Assembly: GCA_024637255.1 (NCBI GenBank)
Contig: JAGXFO010000017.1
Location: 1-64,000, forward strand
Origin: Sulfurovum sp.
GTDB lineage: Bacteria > Campylobacterota > Campylobacteria > Campylobacterales > Sulfurovaceae
Length of the DNA: 64,000 nt
Direction of reading: 5' to 3'
The notes under the pieces: model-generated
What the model was told of the DNA's origin: nothing
Database searches by the model: none
The model's input: only the letters and a program-made list of their open reading frames with translations
In this document: positions 16,967-25,674 of the stretch, piece by piece
Numbering within the stretch: position 1 is the stretch's first letter
How the letters are laid out: each line of letters opens with the position of its first letter
Program-made: the position numbers and the translations under genes

Positions 16967-18636
16967 CTTCCATTCAGCAGGTTGGCCTGCATTTCAAAAA
17001 CTTCTGAAGCCTGATAGAGCGAGTTCAGAGCCAAAAAGAGAGATTGGTTAGTGTTGAGAAGCGAAGTGACCACTGTGACATCTAGGCCAAAGGTTTTGTA
17101 GGCAAAAGTGATCTGCTTGAGTAACTGTTCATTTTCATGTAAACTCTCTTTATATTTTTTTTCAAATTCTTTTCTGTCTATCTTGTGATTCATATACAGA
17201 TGTAAAGCCCTAATAGCGTTAATGAGATGTTTACGCATGCGGTTATAGGCTTTCTGCACAGACATATCTTCGCTTTGGGAAAATTCGTTAAGATTGTTTT
17301 TAGTGTCTTTGATTATTTTGGCTGCATAAGCACTCTCTCTGGCAGAGGTATAGAGTTTATCAATATTTTGACTTTGTGTATCATCAAGTCCTTGCCTGTT
17401 TATTTTACTGATAAATTCAAATATGGCACTCTCTATCGTTTTGATGTTTTTATAGGAAATGGTAGAATCAAAGTCGATGGTATCAGTGTTTGTTTCCAAG
17501 ATTTCATCAGTCACTTTTTGATTTAGCAAAAGATCGTTAGATTTTACATTTGCCAGTAAGAGTGTAAATTTGAGAGTTTTTAGAAAAAGTGATTCTATTT
17601 CATCTCTCACTGCGATACAGGCACTTTCAGGGACATTGGCATCGACAAGATGTATATAGTGTGTCACTACAAGCTTTTTAAAGGTGATCACATTGTTGAG
17701 AAAGATTGCCAGAAGCGGAATAAAGGGCGCCAAGAGTAAAACACCCAATACATTAAAAAGTGTATGAAATATCGCCAGTGCAATCACGGCATCATTTTTC
17801 ATATGTAGTGTATTGAGAATAAAATAAGAAAGATAGGGCAATAAAAAAAAGACAATCACCGCGGTAAAAATATTAAATATAAAGTGTGCCACAGCAGCTC
17901 TTTTTTTGTCGACAGTGCCTCCAATGGCACCTAATAGTGCCGTAATGGTAGTACCGATATTTGCACCGATCAGCATAGCTGCGGCTCCTTCAAATGTCAA
18001 CATACTCACACTTAATGCACTTAGCACTAGTGCAGTGGTTGCAGAACTTGACTGGATAATAGCTGTAATAACAGCGCCTATAAGCACAAAATAATAGAGA
18101 GAATAAGCACTGTATTCTTGAAGATCAAAGGAAGTGCTAAGTGCTTCAATACTTGTTTTCATATAGTCAAGTCCCAAAAACAAAAAACCAAAACCGATCA
18201 AAAACTTTGCAAAGAAGAAATATTTACTATTTCTGGGTAAAAACATCAGACCAAGTCCGCCAAGTCCGGCAATGGGAAGTGCAAAAGATTCGATCTGAAG
18301 TTTAAATCCCAACAGTGCAACAAACCATGCAGTCACAGTGGTACCTATATTGGATCCAAATATAACACCTATAGCACTTTTTAGGGAGATAAGAGACACA
18401 CTTACAAAGGAAAGCGTCAGGAGCGTAACAACGGAACTGCTTTGCAAGAGTGTTGTGGCAAGTGCCCCAGTGAAGATTGATTTTGGTATGGTGTCGGTGC
18501 TTTTTTTGAGCAGTCGTTTGAGTCTAAAGCCGGCAAACTCTTTGAGGGCATATTCCATATAGTAAATGCCAAAAAGAAAAATACCCAGTCCTGAGAACGC
18601 CATTATGATAGAATCTGTAAGTGTTATAGTCTGCAT
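16963..18636 (-). CDS. Na+/Pi cotransporter family protein with PhoU-like tail
   Basis: A 557-residue NptA/YjbB-type protein. Two inverted Na_Pi_cotrans repeats are seen, each with a QSSS block (LLQSSSVVTLL; IIQSSSATTALV) and a GxNIGTT block (GSNIGTTVTA; GANIGTTITA). After nine or so helices comes a soluble, helical PhoU-like domain (about residues 340-550). Such proteins export or import phosphate with sodium. The start at 18636 has only a weak ribosome site. It is convergent with the P-type ATPase gene, overlapping by four bases. Confidence 0.9.
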   Translation of the reverse strand: MQTITLTDSIIMAFSGLGIFLFGIYYMEYALKEFAGFRLKRLLKKSTDTIPKSIFTGALATTLLQSSSVVTLLTLSFVSVSLISLKSAIGVIFGSNIGTTVTAWFVALLGFKLQIESFALPIAGLGGLGLMFLPRNSKYFFFAKFLIGFGFLFLGLDYMKTSIEALSTSFDLQEYSAYSLYYFVLIGAVITAIIQSSSATTALVLSALSVSMLTFEGAAAMLIGANIGTTITALLGAIGGTVDKKRAAVAHFIFNIFTAVIVFFLLPYLSYFILNTLHMKNDAVIALAIFHTLFNVLGVLLLAPFIPLLAIFLNNVITFKKLVVTHYIHLVDANVPESACIAVRDEIESLFLKTLKFTLLLANVKSNDLLLNQKVTDEILETNTDTIDFDSTISYKNIKTIESAIFEFISKINRQGLDDTQSQNIDKLYTSARESAYAAKIIKDTKNNLNEFSQSEDMSVQKAYNRMRKHLINAIRALHLYMNHKIDRKEFEKKYKESLHENEQLLKQITFAYKTFGLDVTVVTSLLNTNQSLFLALNSLYQASEVFEMQANLLNGS

Positions 18637-18780
18637 AATATATCTTAGTAGAAATTATTTTAAAATGACTTGAAGATATTTATATAGATAAATTGGATCA
18701 TTATTTTTTTGTAGTAGAATACAGAAAGCTGCTGAGAAGCTTAATTTTATTATTTTGATAAAAAATAAGGTAGGTGGAGT

Positions 18781-19062
18781 ATGGAAAAGTTGAAAAGAAT
18801 TCTTGTAGGCATAGATATTGTTGAAAAATCTGACGATGTGTTAAAAAGAGCGTTGATGCTAGCAAAAGAGAACAAGGCTGACTTGTTTGTCGTTCATGCA
18901 GTACAGATACCTTGGTTGGCTATACCAAACTATTATAATGCAGGTGAAATATCTATTGACAAAAGTGCTATAGAGAAACAGATAGAAAAAAAGATCAAAG
19001 CAGTAAATAGTGAGGCAAAAGTACTTTATAAGGATGATACGATTCTCGTCATTGACTCATGA
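18781..19062 (+). pseudogene. Truncated universal stress protein (UspA fold)
   Basis: The product starts KRILVGIDIVEKSDDVLKRA, then ADLFVVHAVQIPWL, as in the first half of a UspA domain. It stops at 93 residues, while the family needs about 140. The missing part contains the ATP-binding G-x2-G-x9-G(S/T) motif. The last residues, DDTILVIDS, do not resemble Usp, which suggests a deletion or frameshift near 19030. A good GGTGG site precedes the ATG. Whether the short protein is made is unknown, but nucleotide binding should be lost. Confidence 0.6.
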
Positions 19063-19166
19063 TATCCCCTTTTTATAGATGCCCTTTGATTACTTTATAT
19101 GACAGAATGTATTGTGAAATTTAGTTCCAAACACTAAAAAAGTGTAGCTTTCTTGTGTGAAATTAA

Positions 19167-19195
19167 ATTAGATAATTTTCTAAAAATTATCTAAT
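19167..19195. repeat. Perfect 13-bp inverted repeat with 3-base loop
   Basis: ATTAGATAATTTT at 19167-19179 and AAAATTATCTAAT at 19183-19195 are exact reverse complements around CTA. All-AT arms without a U tract look more like an operator or a structural palindrome than an intrinsic terminator. It lies about 150 bases before the amidohydrolase gene. Confidence 0.75.
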
Positions 19196-19317
19196 TATGT
19201 ATTATAATATAAAAAATGGTAAATTATGAAAAAAAGATATAATATTAGAGGTGTTTACCGAGATCATCAGATTGATATCCTTATCTGTTGACTTTGAAAA
19301 TTTATTATTTTGCATTA

Positions 19318-19326
19318 TGATATAAT
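19318..19326 (+). promoter_or_regulatory. Extended -10 promoter of the amidohydrolase/DUF1704/ATP-grasp operon
   Basis: TGATATAAT lies about 20 bases before the ATG at 19346, after a T-rich tract. The closeness to the start implies a short leader containing only the AAGGAGAAGGAG ribosome site. Confidence 0.55.
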
Positions 19327-19345
19327 ATAAGGAGAAGGAGACGAG

Positions 19346-20140
19346 ATGAAACGGTCATTTTGGTTGATAGAAACTGATCACTCTCCGATAGTTGCTACAG
19401 CCTTGCATTGCGGTCATGAGTTAAGGTCTGATTTGAAGGATAATATTGCTCTTGATGAATCAGAAAGATTAAGAGAAGAGGATCCTTTTACTGACATCTT
19501 TACAGAAATCATTAAAAATCGTATCATAAATAGTCACACCAGATTTGAAGTTGACTTCAATAGACCCAGAGATAAAGCTGTCTACAAATACCCTGATGAT
19601 GCCTGGGGTTTACACATATGGCACACTGCACTGTCCAAGTCAGATATACAAAAATCCCTATCTTCCTATGACCTTTTTTATAAAGAGTTGAAAACCTATT
19701 TTAGCAATATTATCAAAGAGTATGGATATGTGGTTGTATTGGATATACATTCATATAATCACAGAAGATCAGGACCTGATGCACCATATGATGATCCCCT
19801 GTTAAATCCTGAGATCAATGTTGGAACCAAAACATTGAAAAATCTACAGAAGTGGTACCACTTGATAGATAGAGTAATAGAAGAGATGAGAGCGTATGAC
19901 TATATGGGAAGACATCTTGATGTACGGGAAAATGTCAAGTTTTATGGCGGATATTTTGCCCAGTGGATACATGAAAACTTTTATCCAAATGCCTGCGTTT
20001 TGTCTATAGAATTCAAGAAATTTTTTATGGATGAGTGGAGTGGAAAAGCAGATATGAAACAGATCGAAGAGGTCAAAAAGATGCTTAAAACAATTATACC
20101 GGCAATTGAAGAAGAGTTACATAAGATGAAAGAGAAGTGA
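19346..20140 (+). CDS. N-formylglutamate amidohydrolase family protein
   Basis: A 264-residue zinc-hydrolase-like protein of the FGase family (PF05013). Visible blocks are ATALHCGHELR (first metal-site His region), EEDPFTD, VDFNRPRDKAVY, LDIHSYNHRRSGPDAP, and VLSIEFKKFFMDEW near the end. Classic members hydrolyse N-formyl-L-glutamate to formate and glutamate in histidine breakdown, but no hut genes are here. Instead it leads a three-gene operon with a DUF1704 metallopeptidase and an ATP-grasp ligase. I infer that its true substrate is an N-acyl or gamma-linked glutamyl compound from that pathway. A strong AAGGAGAAGGAG site precedes the ATG. Confidence 0.82.
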   Translation: MKRSFWLIETDHSPIVATALHCGHELRSDLKDNIALDESERLREEDPFTDIFTEIIKNRIINSHTRFEVDFNRPRDKAVYKYPDDAWGLHIWHTALSKSDIQKSLSSYDLFYKELKTYFSNIIKEYGYVVVLDIHSYNHRRSGPDAPYDDPLLNPEINVGTKTLKNLQKWYHLIDRVIEEMRAYDYMGRHLDVRENVKFYGGYFAQWIHENFYPNACVLSIEFKKFFMDEWSGKADMKQIEEVKKMLKTIIPAIEEELHKMKEK

Positions 20141-22047
20141 TGAGCAATACTATGATAATTACAGACGAATTTATTCAAAATGTTTGTGAAAAAATAAGAA
20201 AAAATAAGCCCATCAGGATGAATCTTCCGGGATGGGGAAGGGTGCATATCGATCGTCAGTTACCGTTTTTATGCCTATACAGGTTGCCAACAAACAGAGC
20301 AGATGTTGGAACGCAAAAGTTGGTTCTATCTGAGGCATCTTATATCATCGCAGATGAGGCTTTAACAGGTAATGGGTTGGGTAAGTTGGTTGAAGCGATC
20401 GTCAAAACCATCAGTGAAGAATGTGGCGCTTTTTTGCTGATTGAGATTTGGTCAATGTGTTTGCCAGAGGAAGAGAATAAAATTTCTTCCCAAAATCATA
20501 AAGAAGCGTTCACTATTGTTTCAAAAAAACGGGGACTCTTAACACCTGAGATCGAGACTATGAAAAATAGACTCTCGAGAATAAAGATTGATGACCTTAC
20601 TGCAAGTGTCAGCATAAAATATACTACCACCATAGCGCCTCAAGAGATGCAGCCCATTATTGATACTAGGAGTTTAAACGGTACGAGCAGTTATATGCTT
20701 GGATTGGCGATCAGACCTATTTATCAGGATCAGGAGGGAGTCCAGCTTTATCCTTATGAATTATTAAAACTACAACAATGCGTTTCCGAAGCGCTGAAAA
20801 AAACTTTTTTTACCTTTGTCAAAAAACACACTACTGCTGTGACCTCTGATTACCGTGAACTTGGACGAAAAGGTGTCACCAAATCAGTATTTAAAATCGA
20901 TGATGCGATGGCAAAAATAGAAGACAGTTTTGATTTTCTTCTTCAGGTAAGCCCGGTAAACAGTAAAGAAGCATGGGAACAGTTTCAAACCTCTGATTTT
21001 AAAGAGACACCGATTTTTTATTATCGTCCAAGACCGTTTGATTCTGCTATAGTCAAAAGAGAACTTTTTAAAATCCCGATAGAGAAGATCGAAGATCCGG
21101 TACTTTCTGAGATTTTTGTACAAAAAAGAGACGAGATAGACAGAAAACTCACCATGTTAAATGACAGAGGAAATGCAAGTTTTCTGCATGGTAGCATGCA
21201 AGTCTATGGTGGGGTGGAAAAAGATCTGCTGGAGACTTCCATAGAGATATTAAAAGCGATCTCAAATATTAAGCCAAATAAAAAGCCTAAAGAGATGGCA
21301 GATGCCGTAGAATTTGCAAGAGCGGCAAAAGAAGAGATAGCCTACTATAAACAGATCTGTCCTACTGTTGATGCAAAAGTAGAGATCCGTGATGATATCG
21401 CTTCGGATGCGATGGTCAGCGGCGGGAACTTTTTGATCTATCGTTGGTCTTCCTTTCCAAAAGATCGTATTGAACCATTGATACATCATGAAATCGGAAC
21501 ACATGTATTGACCTATTTCAATGGTTTGTCACAACCCTTTAAACAGCTTCATACCGGTCTTCGAGGTTATGATGAAATGCAAGAGGGTATAGCTGTTTTA
21601 TCAGAATATATGTGTGGAGGATTGACGTTAAACAGGATAAAGGTACTGGCAGGAAGAGTAATCGCAGTCCATGCAATGATAGAGGGAGCTACCTTTGTCG
21701 ATACCTTTCATCTGCTCAAAGAAGAGTATGGGTTTCTGCCAAAAACTGCTTTTTCTGTCACAACCAGAGTATTTCGTGGTGGAGGTTTGACAAAAGATGC
21801 TGTTTATCTGAGAGGATTTTTACAGATATTTGATTATCTTAAAGCTGGGGGGAAACTTGATCTGCTTTTTGTCGGAAAGATCGCTGCAAACCATATTCCT
21901 ATCATTCAAGAGTTGCTTTATAGAAAAGTGTTGCATAAGCCACCTTTATCGCCCCGGTATTTGGAAGATGCTGAAGCATTGAAACGTTTGGAGATGATTA
22001 GAAATGGTCATACTCTTTTAGATATCATCAATAAGGAGATGACATGA
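20140..22047 (+). CDS. DUF1704 / QEGLA-motif metallopeptidase (MATCAP-like)
   Basis: A roughly 635-residue protein of the DUF1704 family (PF08014, 'flavohemoglobin expression-modulating QEGLA motif protein'). The zinc site is HHEIGTH near residue 449, followed by DEMQEGIAVLSEYM near 480, the namesake QEGxA motif and probable third ligand. Eukaryotic relatives (MATCAP) are tyrosine carboxypeptidases; bacterial substrates are not known. The N-terminal 380 residues are a separate region typical of the bacterial form. I prefer ATG 20140 (TGATG coupling with the upstream stop); a GTG at 20137 is possible. It overlaps the following ATP-grasp gene by four bases. Confidence 0.85.
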   Translation: MSNTMIITDEFIQNVCEKIRKNKPIRMNLPGWGRVHIDRQLPFLCLYRLPTNRADVGTQKLVLSEASYIIADEALTGNGLGKLVEAIVKTISEECGAFLLIEIWSMCLPEEENKISSQNHKEAFTIVSKKRGLLTPEIETMKNRLSRIKIDDLTASVSIKYTTTIAPQEMQPIIDTRSLNGTSSYMLGLAIRPIYQDQEGVQLYPYELLKLQQCVSEALKKTFFTFVKKHTTAVTSDYRELGRKGVTKSVFKIDDAMAKIEDSFDFLLQVSPVNSKEAWEQFQTSDFKETPIFYYRPRPFDSAIVKRELFKIPIEKIEDPVLSEIFVQKRDEIDRKLTMLNDRGNASFLHGSMQVYGGVEKDLLETSIEILKAISNIKPNKKPKEMADAVEFARAAKEEIAYYKQICPTVDAKVEIRDDIASDAMVSGGNFLIYRWSSFPKDRIEPLIHHEIGTHVLTYFNGLSQPFKQLHTGLRGYDEMQEGIAVLSEYMCGGLTLNRIKVLAGRVIAVHAMIEGATFVDTFHLLKEEYGFLPKTAFSVTTRVFRGGGLTKDAVYLRGFLQIFDYLKAGGKLDLLFVGKIAANHIPIIQELLYRKVLHKPPLSPRYLEDAEALKRLEMIRNGHTLLDIINKEMT

Positions 22048-23087
22048 GATTAGGATTTGTACTCAATGATGTGATGCATGAAACATTGCCAAGCACTACG
22101 ATTAATCTGGTACTAGCAGCTTTGCATATGGGACATGAAGTTTGGCTGATGGGTGTGGGTGATTTTGCTTATGATCCAAATGACACAATACATGCTAATG
22201 CGTTTGGTGCTTCAAAAAAGAAGTTTAAAGATGCAGGAGATTTTTTAGCACACATCGTAAGCAAAGAGGCAAAAAAAGAGCGAATCTCAGTAGAAGATTT
22301 GGATGTATTGATGCTTCGAAATGATCCGGCAGCAGATTTTGAAAAACCATGGGCACAGCATGCTTCTTTGGTTTTTGGATCTGTTGCTGTACAGCATGGC
22401 GTAATCGTCTTAAATGATCCGGGAGGTCTTACGAAAGCGATAAATAAGATGTATTTTCAGCAGTATCCAAGAGCTATCAGACTTAATACGCTGATCTGTA
22501 AAAATTATTATGATATTCTTGAATTCTACCACCATAATAACAATAAAATTATTATCAAACCGCTTTTAGGATCGGGTGGAAGAAATGTCTTTTTAGTGCA
22601 GCCTGAAGATGAAGCCAATATCAAACAAATGACAGAGGCGGTTATGAGGGATGGGTATGTGATCGCACAGGAGTTTTTTGCACCTGCGTCCAAAAGTGAT
22701 ATACGTTTTTTTATGCTCAATGGTAAACCGTTTAAAGTTAATGGCAAATATGCAGCATTCAGAAGGGTTAGCGGTGGAAAAGATATACGCAGCAATATCC
22801 ATGCAGGTGGCCACGGGGAAGCAGTTGAAATCACAGATAAGATTTTAGAACTTACAGAGATCGTCAGACCAAAACTGGTACAAGACGGGATATTTCTTGC
22901 AGGACTTGACATCGTGGACGATAAGTTACTGGAAGTCAATGTATTCAGCCCGGGTGGGCTTAATATTGTAGGTAAATTGGAAAATGAAGACTTTTGTACG
23001 GCACTCATTGAAGCGTTGGAAAGAAAGGTAGCGTATAAACAATATTATAGGACAAATTTTGATAATGTTGCGATGAATACTTTGTAG
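22044..23087 (+). CDS. ATP-grasp ligase, glutathione synthetase (GshB)/RimK-like
   Basis: A 347-residue ATP-grasp enzyme. The N-terminal domain MRLGFVLNDVMHETLPSTT and NDPGGLTKAINKMYF resemble GshB. The ATP-grasp core follows: KIIIKPLLGSGGRNVFLV (phosphate loop and Lys), VIAQEFFAP, SDIRFFMLNG, and GLDIVDDKLLEVNVFSPGG with acidic Mg2+ ligands. Such enzymes join a carboxylate to an amine through an acyl phosphate. No gamma-glutamylcysteine ligase is nearby, so glutathione is not the obvious product. AAGGAG and an ATGA overlap couple it to the DUF1704 gene. I infer amino-acid ligation to a peptide or glutamate-type acceptor. Confidence 0.85.
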   Translation: MRLGFVLNDVMHETLPSTTINLVLAALHMGHEVWLMGVGDFAYDPNDTIHANAFGASKKKFKDAGDFLAHIVSKEAKKERISVEDLDVLMLRNDPAADFEKPWAQHASLVFGSVAVQHGVIVLNDPGGLTKAINKMYFQQYPRAIRLNTLICKNYYDILEFYHHNNNKIIIKPLLGSGGRNVFLVQPEDEANIKQMTEAVMRDGYVIAQEFFAPASKSDIRFFMLNGKPFKVNGKYAAFRRVSGGKDIRSNIHAGGHGEAVEITDKILELTEIVRPKLVQDGIFLAGLDIVDDKLLEVNVFSPGGLNIVGKLENEDFCTALIEALERKVAYKQYYRTNFDNVAMNTL

Positions 23088-23109
23088 TATGAATACCTGT
23101 CTAATTTTT

Positions 23110-23298
23110 TTAAAAATCTAATACTGTATTAAAACCGACACCGCACATCAGCATATCCATTGTCCAGTCCGTTGCAAGTGAGAGATCAGTAGTATCCACC
23201 GCACCGCAGTTGTTTGGTGCTGCAGCTCCGCGTTCATAAACATATACAAAAATCCTCAGGGAGAGTGAACCGTTCTTGGACAAATGGTTGTGATTGAT
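23110..23298 (-). pseudogene. C-terminal remnant of an unidentified protein
   Basis: Between the ATP-grasp and PfpI genes, the minus strand holds an uninterrupted frame without a start codon. It reads ...GSLSLRIFVYVYERGAAA, then PNNCGAVDTTDLSLATDW and TMDMLMCGVGFNTVLDF before a TAA at 23112-23110. The composition looks coding, with two Cys and no simple repeats. It begins right after the PfpI stop in the same frame, which may be chance or a deletion joint. I do not recognise the family. Confidence 0.4.
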
Positions 23299-23301
23299 TC
23301 A

Positions 23302-23823
23302 TTATTCTTTAGGGCCCTCATTGTCATCCAAATAGTCTTTAATGGCATCCATAAAAGCATTGAGGTCCGAAGGCTCTCTGGAAGTAATGAGATTGCCATC
23401 TACGACTACTTCCGCATCCTTATAGACTGCACCGGCTTCTTTTAGTTCATTGGCAATGCTTTTATAACCCGTTGCCACTCTCCCTTTCATTAAACCGGCT
23501 GAGATAAGTATTTGTGGCCCATGACATATCGCAGCTACAAGTTTGTCCTGATCAAAAAACTTTTGGACTATTTCCAATGCTTTTGGTTCCTTGCGCAGTG
23601 CAGAAGGTGCCTTGCCTCCGGGAAGGAGCAATAAAGTATACTGATCAGTATCTACTTCATCCAGGCTTTTAGTAGCATCTATACTAAATCCATGCTTCCC
23701 AACAATAGTTCCCTTCTTCAAAGAAGCTATATCTACATTTACCCCTAACGCTTCAAGCGTCTCATAGGGCATTTTTAATTCAGAGTCTTCAAAAAGGTCT
23801 GCAGTGATAATTAAAGCTCTCAT
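23302..23823 (-). CDS. PfpI/DJ-1 family protein (YhbO-like)
   Basis: A 173-residue class I glutamine amidotransferase-like protein. The nucleophile elbow is VAAICHGPQ with Cys and the following His; GGKAPSALR and the N-terminal acidic residue of DLFEDSEL complete the PfpI active-site layout, and NLITSREPSDLNAFMDAI is the usual C-terminal block. Members are described as chaperone/deglycase-type stress proteins or intracellular peptidases, a debated matter. No signal peptide is present. It is monocistronic, convergent with the ATP-grasp gene. Confidence 0.9.
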   Translation of the reverse strand: MRALIITADLFEDSELKMPYETLEALGVNVDIASLKKGTIVGKHGFSIDATKSLDEVDTDQYTLLLLPGGKAPSALRKEPKALEIVQKFFDQDKLVAAICHGPQILISAGLMKGRVATGYKSIANELKEAGAVYKDAEVVVDGNLITSREPSDLNAFMDAIKDYLDDNEGPKE

Positions 23824-24071
23824 GCTTTGCTCCTCATAAAATTTGTTTTTAGATCTTCATCAGCAGACAAGTTATAAAATTAAAGTATAGCATATTATTT
23901 TTTGGATGTCTCATTAGAGAATCTGAAGTTGATGAGATATGATCCTTTCATAAGTTTACCTTAAAGTTTTAGAAAATGATCACTCCCGTGCTATAGGAGG
24001 AGCATTAGCCCACAATAAGATAAAGCAGAGTTACCAAGGCAATTCTTTTATTGCTGATATATTTAGCCAGT

Positions 24072-25673
24072 CTATGTTTTTAGCGCTTCATTATACATAC
24101 CAATTGCAGTCTCTTCGGTTTCTACTATAATATGGGTCAATCCAAGATCCAAAAGCATCTGCTTTTCTTGGAAGCTATTGACTTTTACTACGGTTTTAAC
24201 ATTGGGCGCTACTTTTTGCACGGTTTGGCAAACCAAGTATAATTTTTCATTGTTGCCCAATGAAATGACTACGGATAATGATTTATGGATATTTAAAGCT
24301 TCCAAAATATGTTTTTGTGCAGCATTTCCAAAAATAACAGGTTTTCCCTGTTTTTGTGCATCTTCTGCTGTTTTAATATTTTGTTCTATAACCACGTAAT
24401 CGTAGCCATCTCTCTCCAGTAACTTCGCGATATGTTTTCCAAGTCTTCCATACCCAATGAGAATAATATGGTTTGAGTACCCTTTGGAAATATGTGCCAA
24501 ATCAAGCGTTTCTCCTTTTGCTGAGGGCATTAAAAAGTCTGTAACAGATGAAATATGCCTGAGCAGAAACGGAGTAAGTATCATCGATAAGATAATCACA
24601 ACAATTAAAACCTGGGTAGTAGTAGTATCTAGCAGGTTCTTAGTACTTGCCAACTCGAATACCACCAAGCCAAATTCTCCAAGCTGAAAAAGAGAAAGCG
24701 CGCTTTTAAGCGCAACCCTTTTAGAGGTGGCAAATTGTAAAAGCATAAATATGATGATAACTTTTAGCGCTATAAGACCCACTAAAAGCAGTAAGATCAT
24801 CAGCAAGTAATCAGAAATAATAGTGAAATTAATTTGCATGCCTACTGTTACAAAGAATACGCCCAAAAGAAGATCTCTAAATGGAATCAAGTCTGCTTCA
24901 ATCTGATGTTTGTAGCGTGTTTCAGCTATAAGCATTCCTGCCAAAAAAGCGCCCAAAGAATAGGAAAACCCAATGAGATGCGCCATACTTGATGCGCCTA
25001 AAACCAAGAAAAGGATAGAACCTATGAAAATTTCATTTGAATTGACTTTTGTCACTTCATGCAAAAATGGTTCCAGAAGGTATTTTCCTGTAAACCAAAG
25101 CGCCACGAATAAAACTAGCGCAGCAATCACAGTCTTGAGTAAAAGTGTATGAACAGGTATATCCTCTGCTGAGAACATTGTGATCATTAGAAGTATGGGA
25201 ATGACGGTAATATCTTGAAAAAGCAAGATACCAAGAGATCGTTGTCCATACTGCTGGTTGATATCGCCATTTTCATTAAGCAGCTTAAGCACAATGGCAG
25301 TAGAGGAAAGTGCCAGAGCGGCACCGACAATCACAGCAGCTTTGATATCCAAATCAAAACCGTAGATGGCAATAAGTGTGATGAGTGTGGCTGTAATTAT
25401 GACTTGTAGTCCACCATACATAAAGACTTCTTTTTTCATGCGTATTAAATGTTTGACAGAAAACTCCAAACCAATGGTAAACATTAAAAAAACAATTCCA
25501 AATTCTGCTACAAGCTTTAGATCATGTGAATTTGTAGCATCATGAAGTTCAAATCCATAAGTAATAATGGTACCAGTGGCGATAAAACCTATAATGGTTG
25601 GGATGTGAAACTTCTTTAAAAAAAGGTTCAAAACAGTGGCGATACCTATACCTGCAACAATGATTTCTAGCAT
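24072..25673 (-). CDS. KefB/GerN-type K+/Na+:H+ antiporter with TrkA-N domain
   Basis: A 533-residue monovalent cation:proton antiporter-2 protein. Twelve or so helices of the Na_H_Exchanger fold contain FLMFTIGLEFS, GAALALSSTAIVLKLL and SLGAFLAGMLIAE. A cytoplasmic TrkA-N Rossmann domain follows (HIILIGYGRLGKHIAKLLE, PVIFGNAAQKHILEAL) to gate the pore by nucleotide binding. I chose ATG 25673 (MLEIIVAGIG), which follows the upstream gene's TAA after one base and has GGGGGAAT as its ribosome site. Translation is thus coupled to the endonuclease-fold gene. The ion is not determinable. Confidence 0.9.
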   Translation of the reverse strand: MLEIIVAGIGIATVLNLFLKKFHIPTIIGFIATGTIITYGFELHDATNSHDLKLVAEFGIVFLMFTIGLEFSVKHLIRMKKEVFMYGGLQVIITATLITLIAIYGFDLDIKAAVIVGAALALSSTAIVLKLLNENGDINQQYGQRSLGILLFQDITVIPILLMITMFSAEDIPVHTLLLKTVIAALVLFVALWFTGKYLLEPFLHEVTKVNSNEIFIGSILFLVLGASSMAHLIGFSYSLGAFLAGMLIAETRYKHQIEADLIPFRDLLLGVFFVTVGMQINFTIISDYLLMILLLLVGLIALKVIIIFMLLQFATSKRVALKSALSLFQLGEFGLVVFELASTKNLLDTTTTQVLIVVIILSMILTPFLLRHISSVTDFLMPSAKGETLDLAHISKGYSNHIILIGYGRLGKHIAKLLERDGYDYVVIEQNIKTAEDAQKQGKPVIFGNAAQKHILEALNIHKSLSVVISLGNNEKLYLVCQTVQKVAPNVKTVVKVNSFQEKQMLLDLGLTHIIVETEETAIGMYNEALKT

Positions 25674-25674
25674 A

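Larger units (their letters stand above)
19063..19345. other. Non-coding spacer with a perfect palindrome
   Basis: The 283 bases between the truncated usp and the amidohydrolase-like gene hold no convincing gene. They contain a perfect inverted repeat (19167-19195, listed separately) and an extended -10 box near 19318. A 21-codon open frame from 19226 has no family resemblance and is ignored. Confidence 0.6.
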
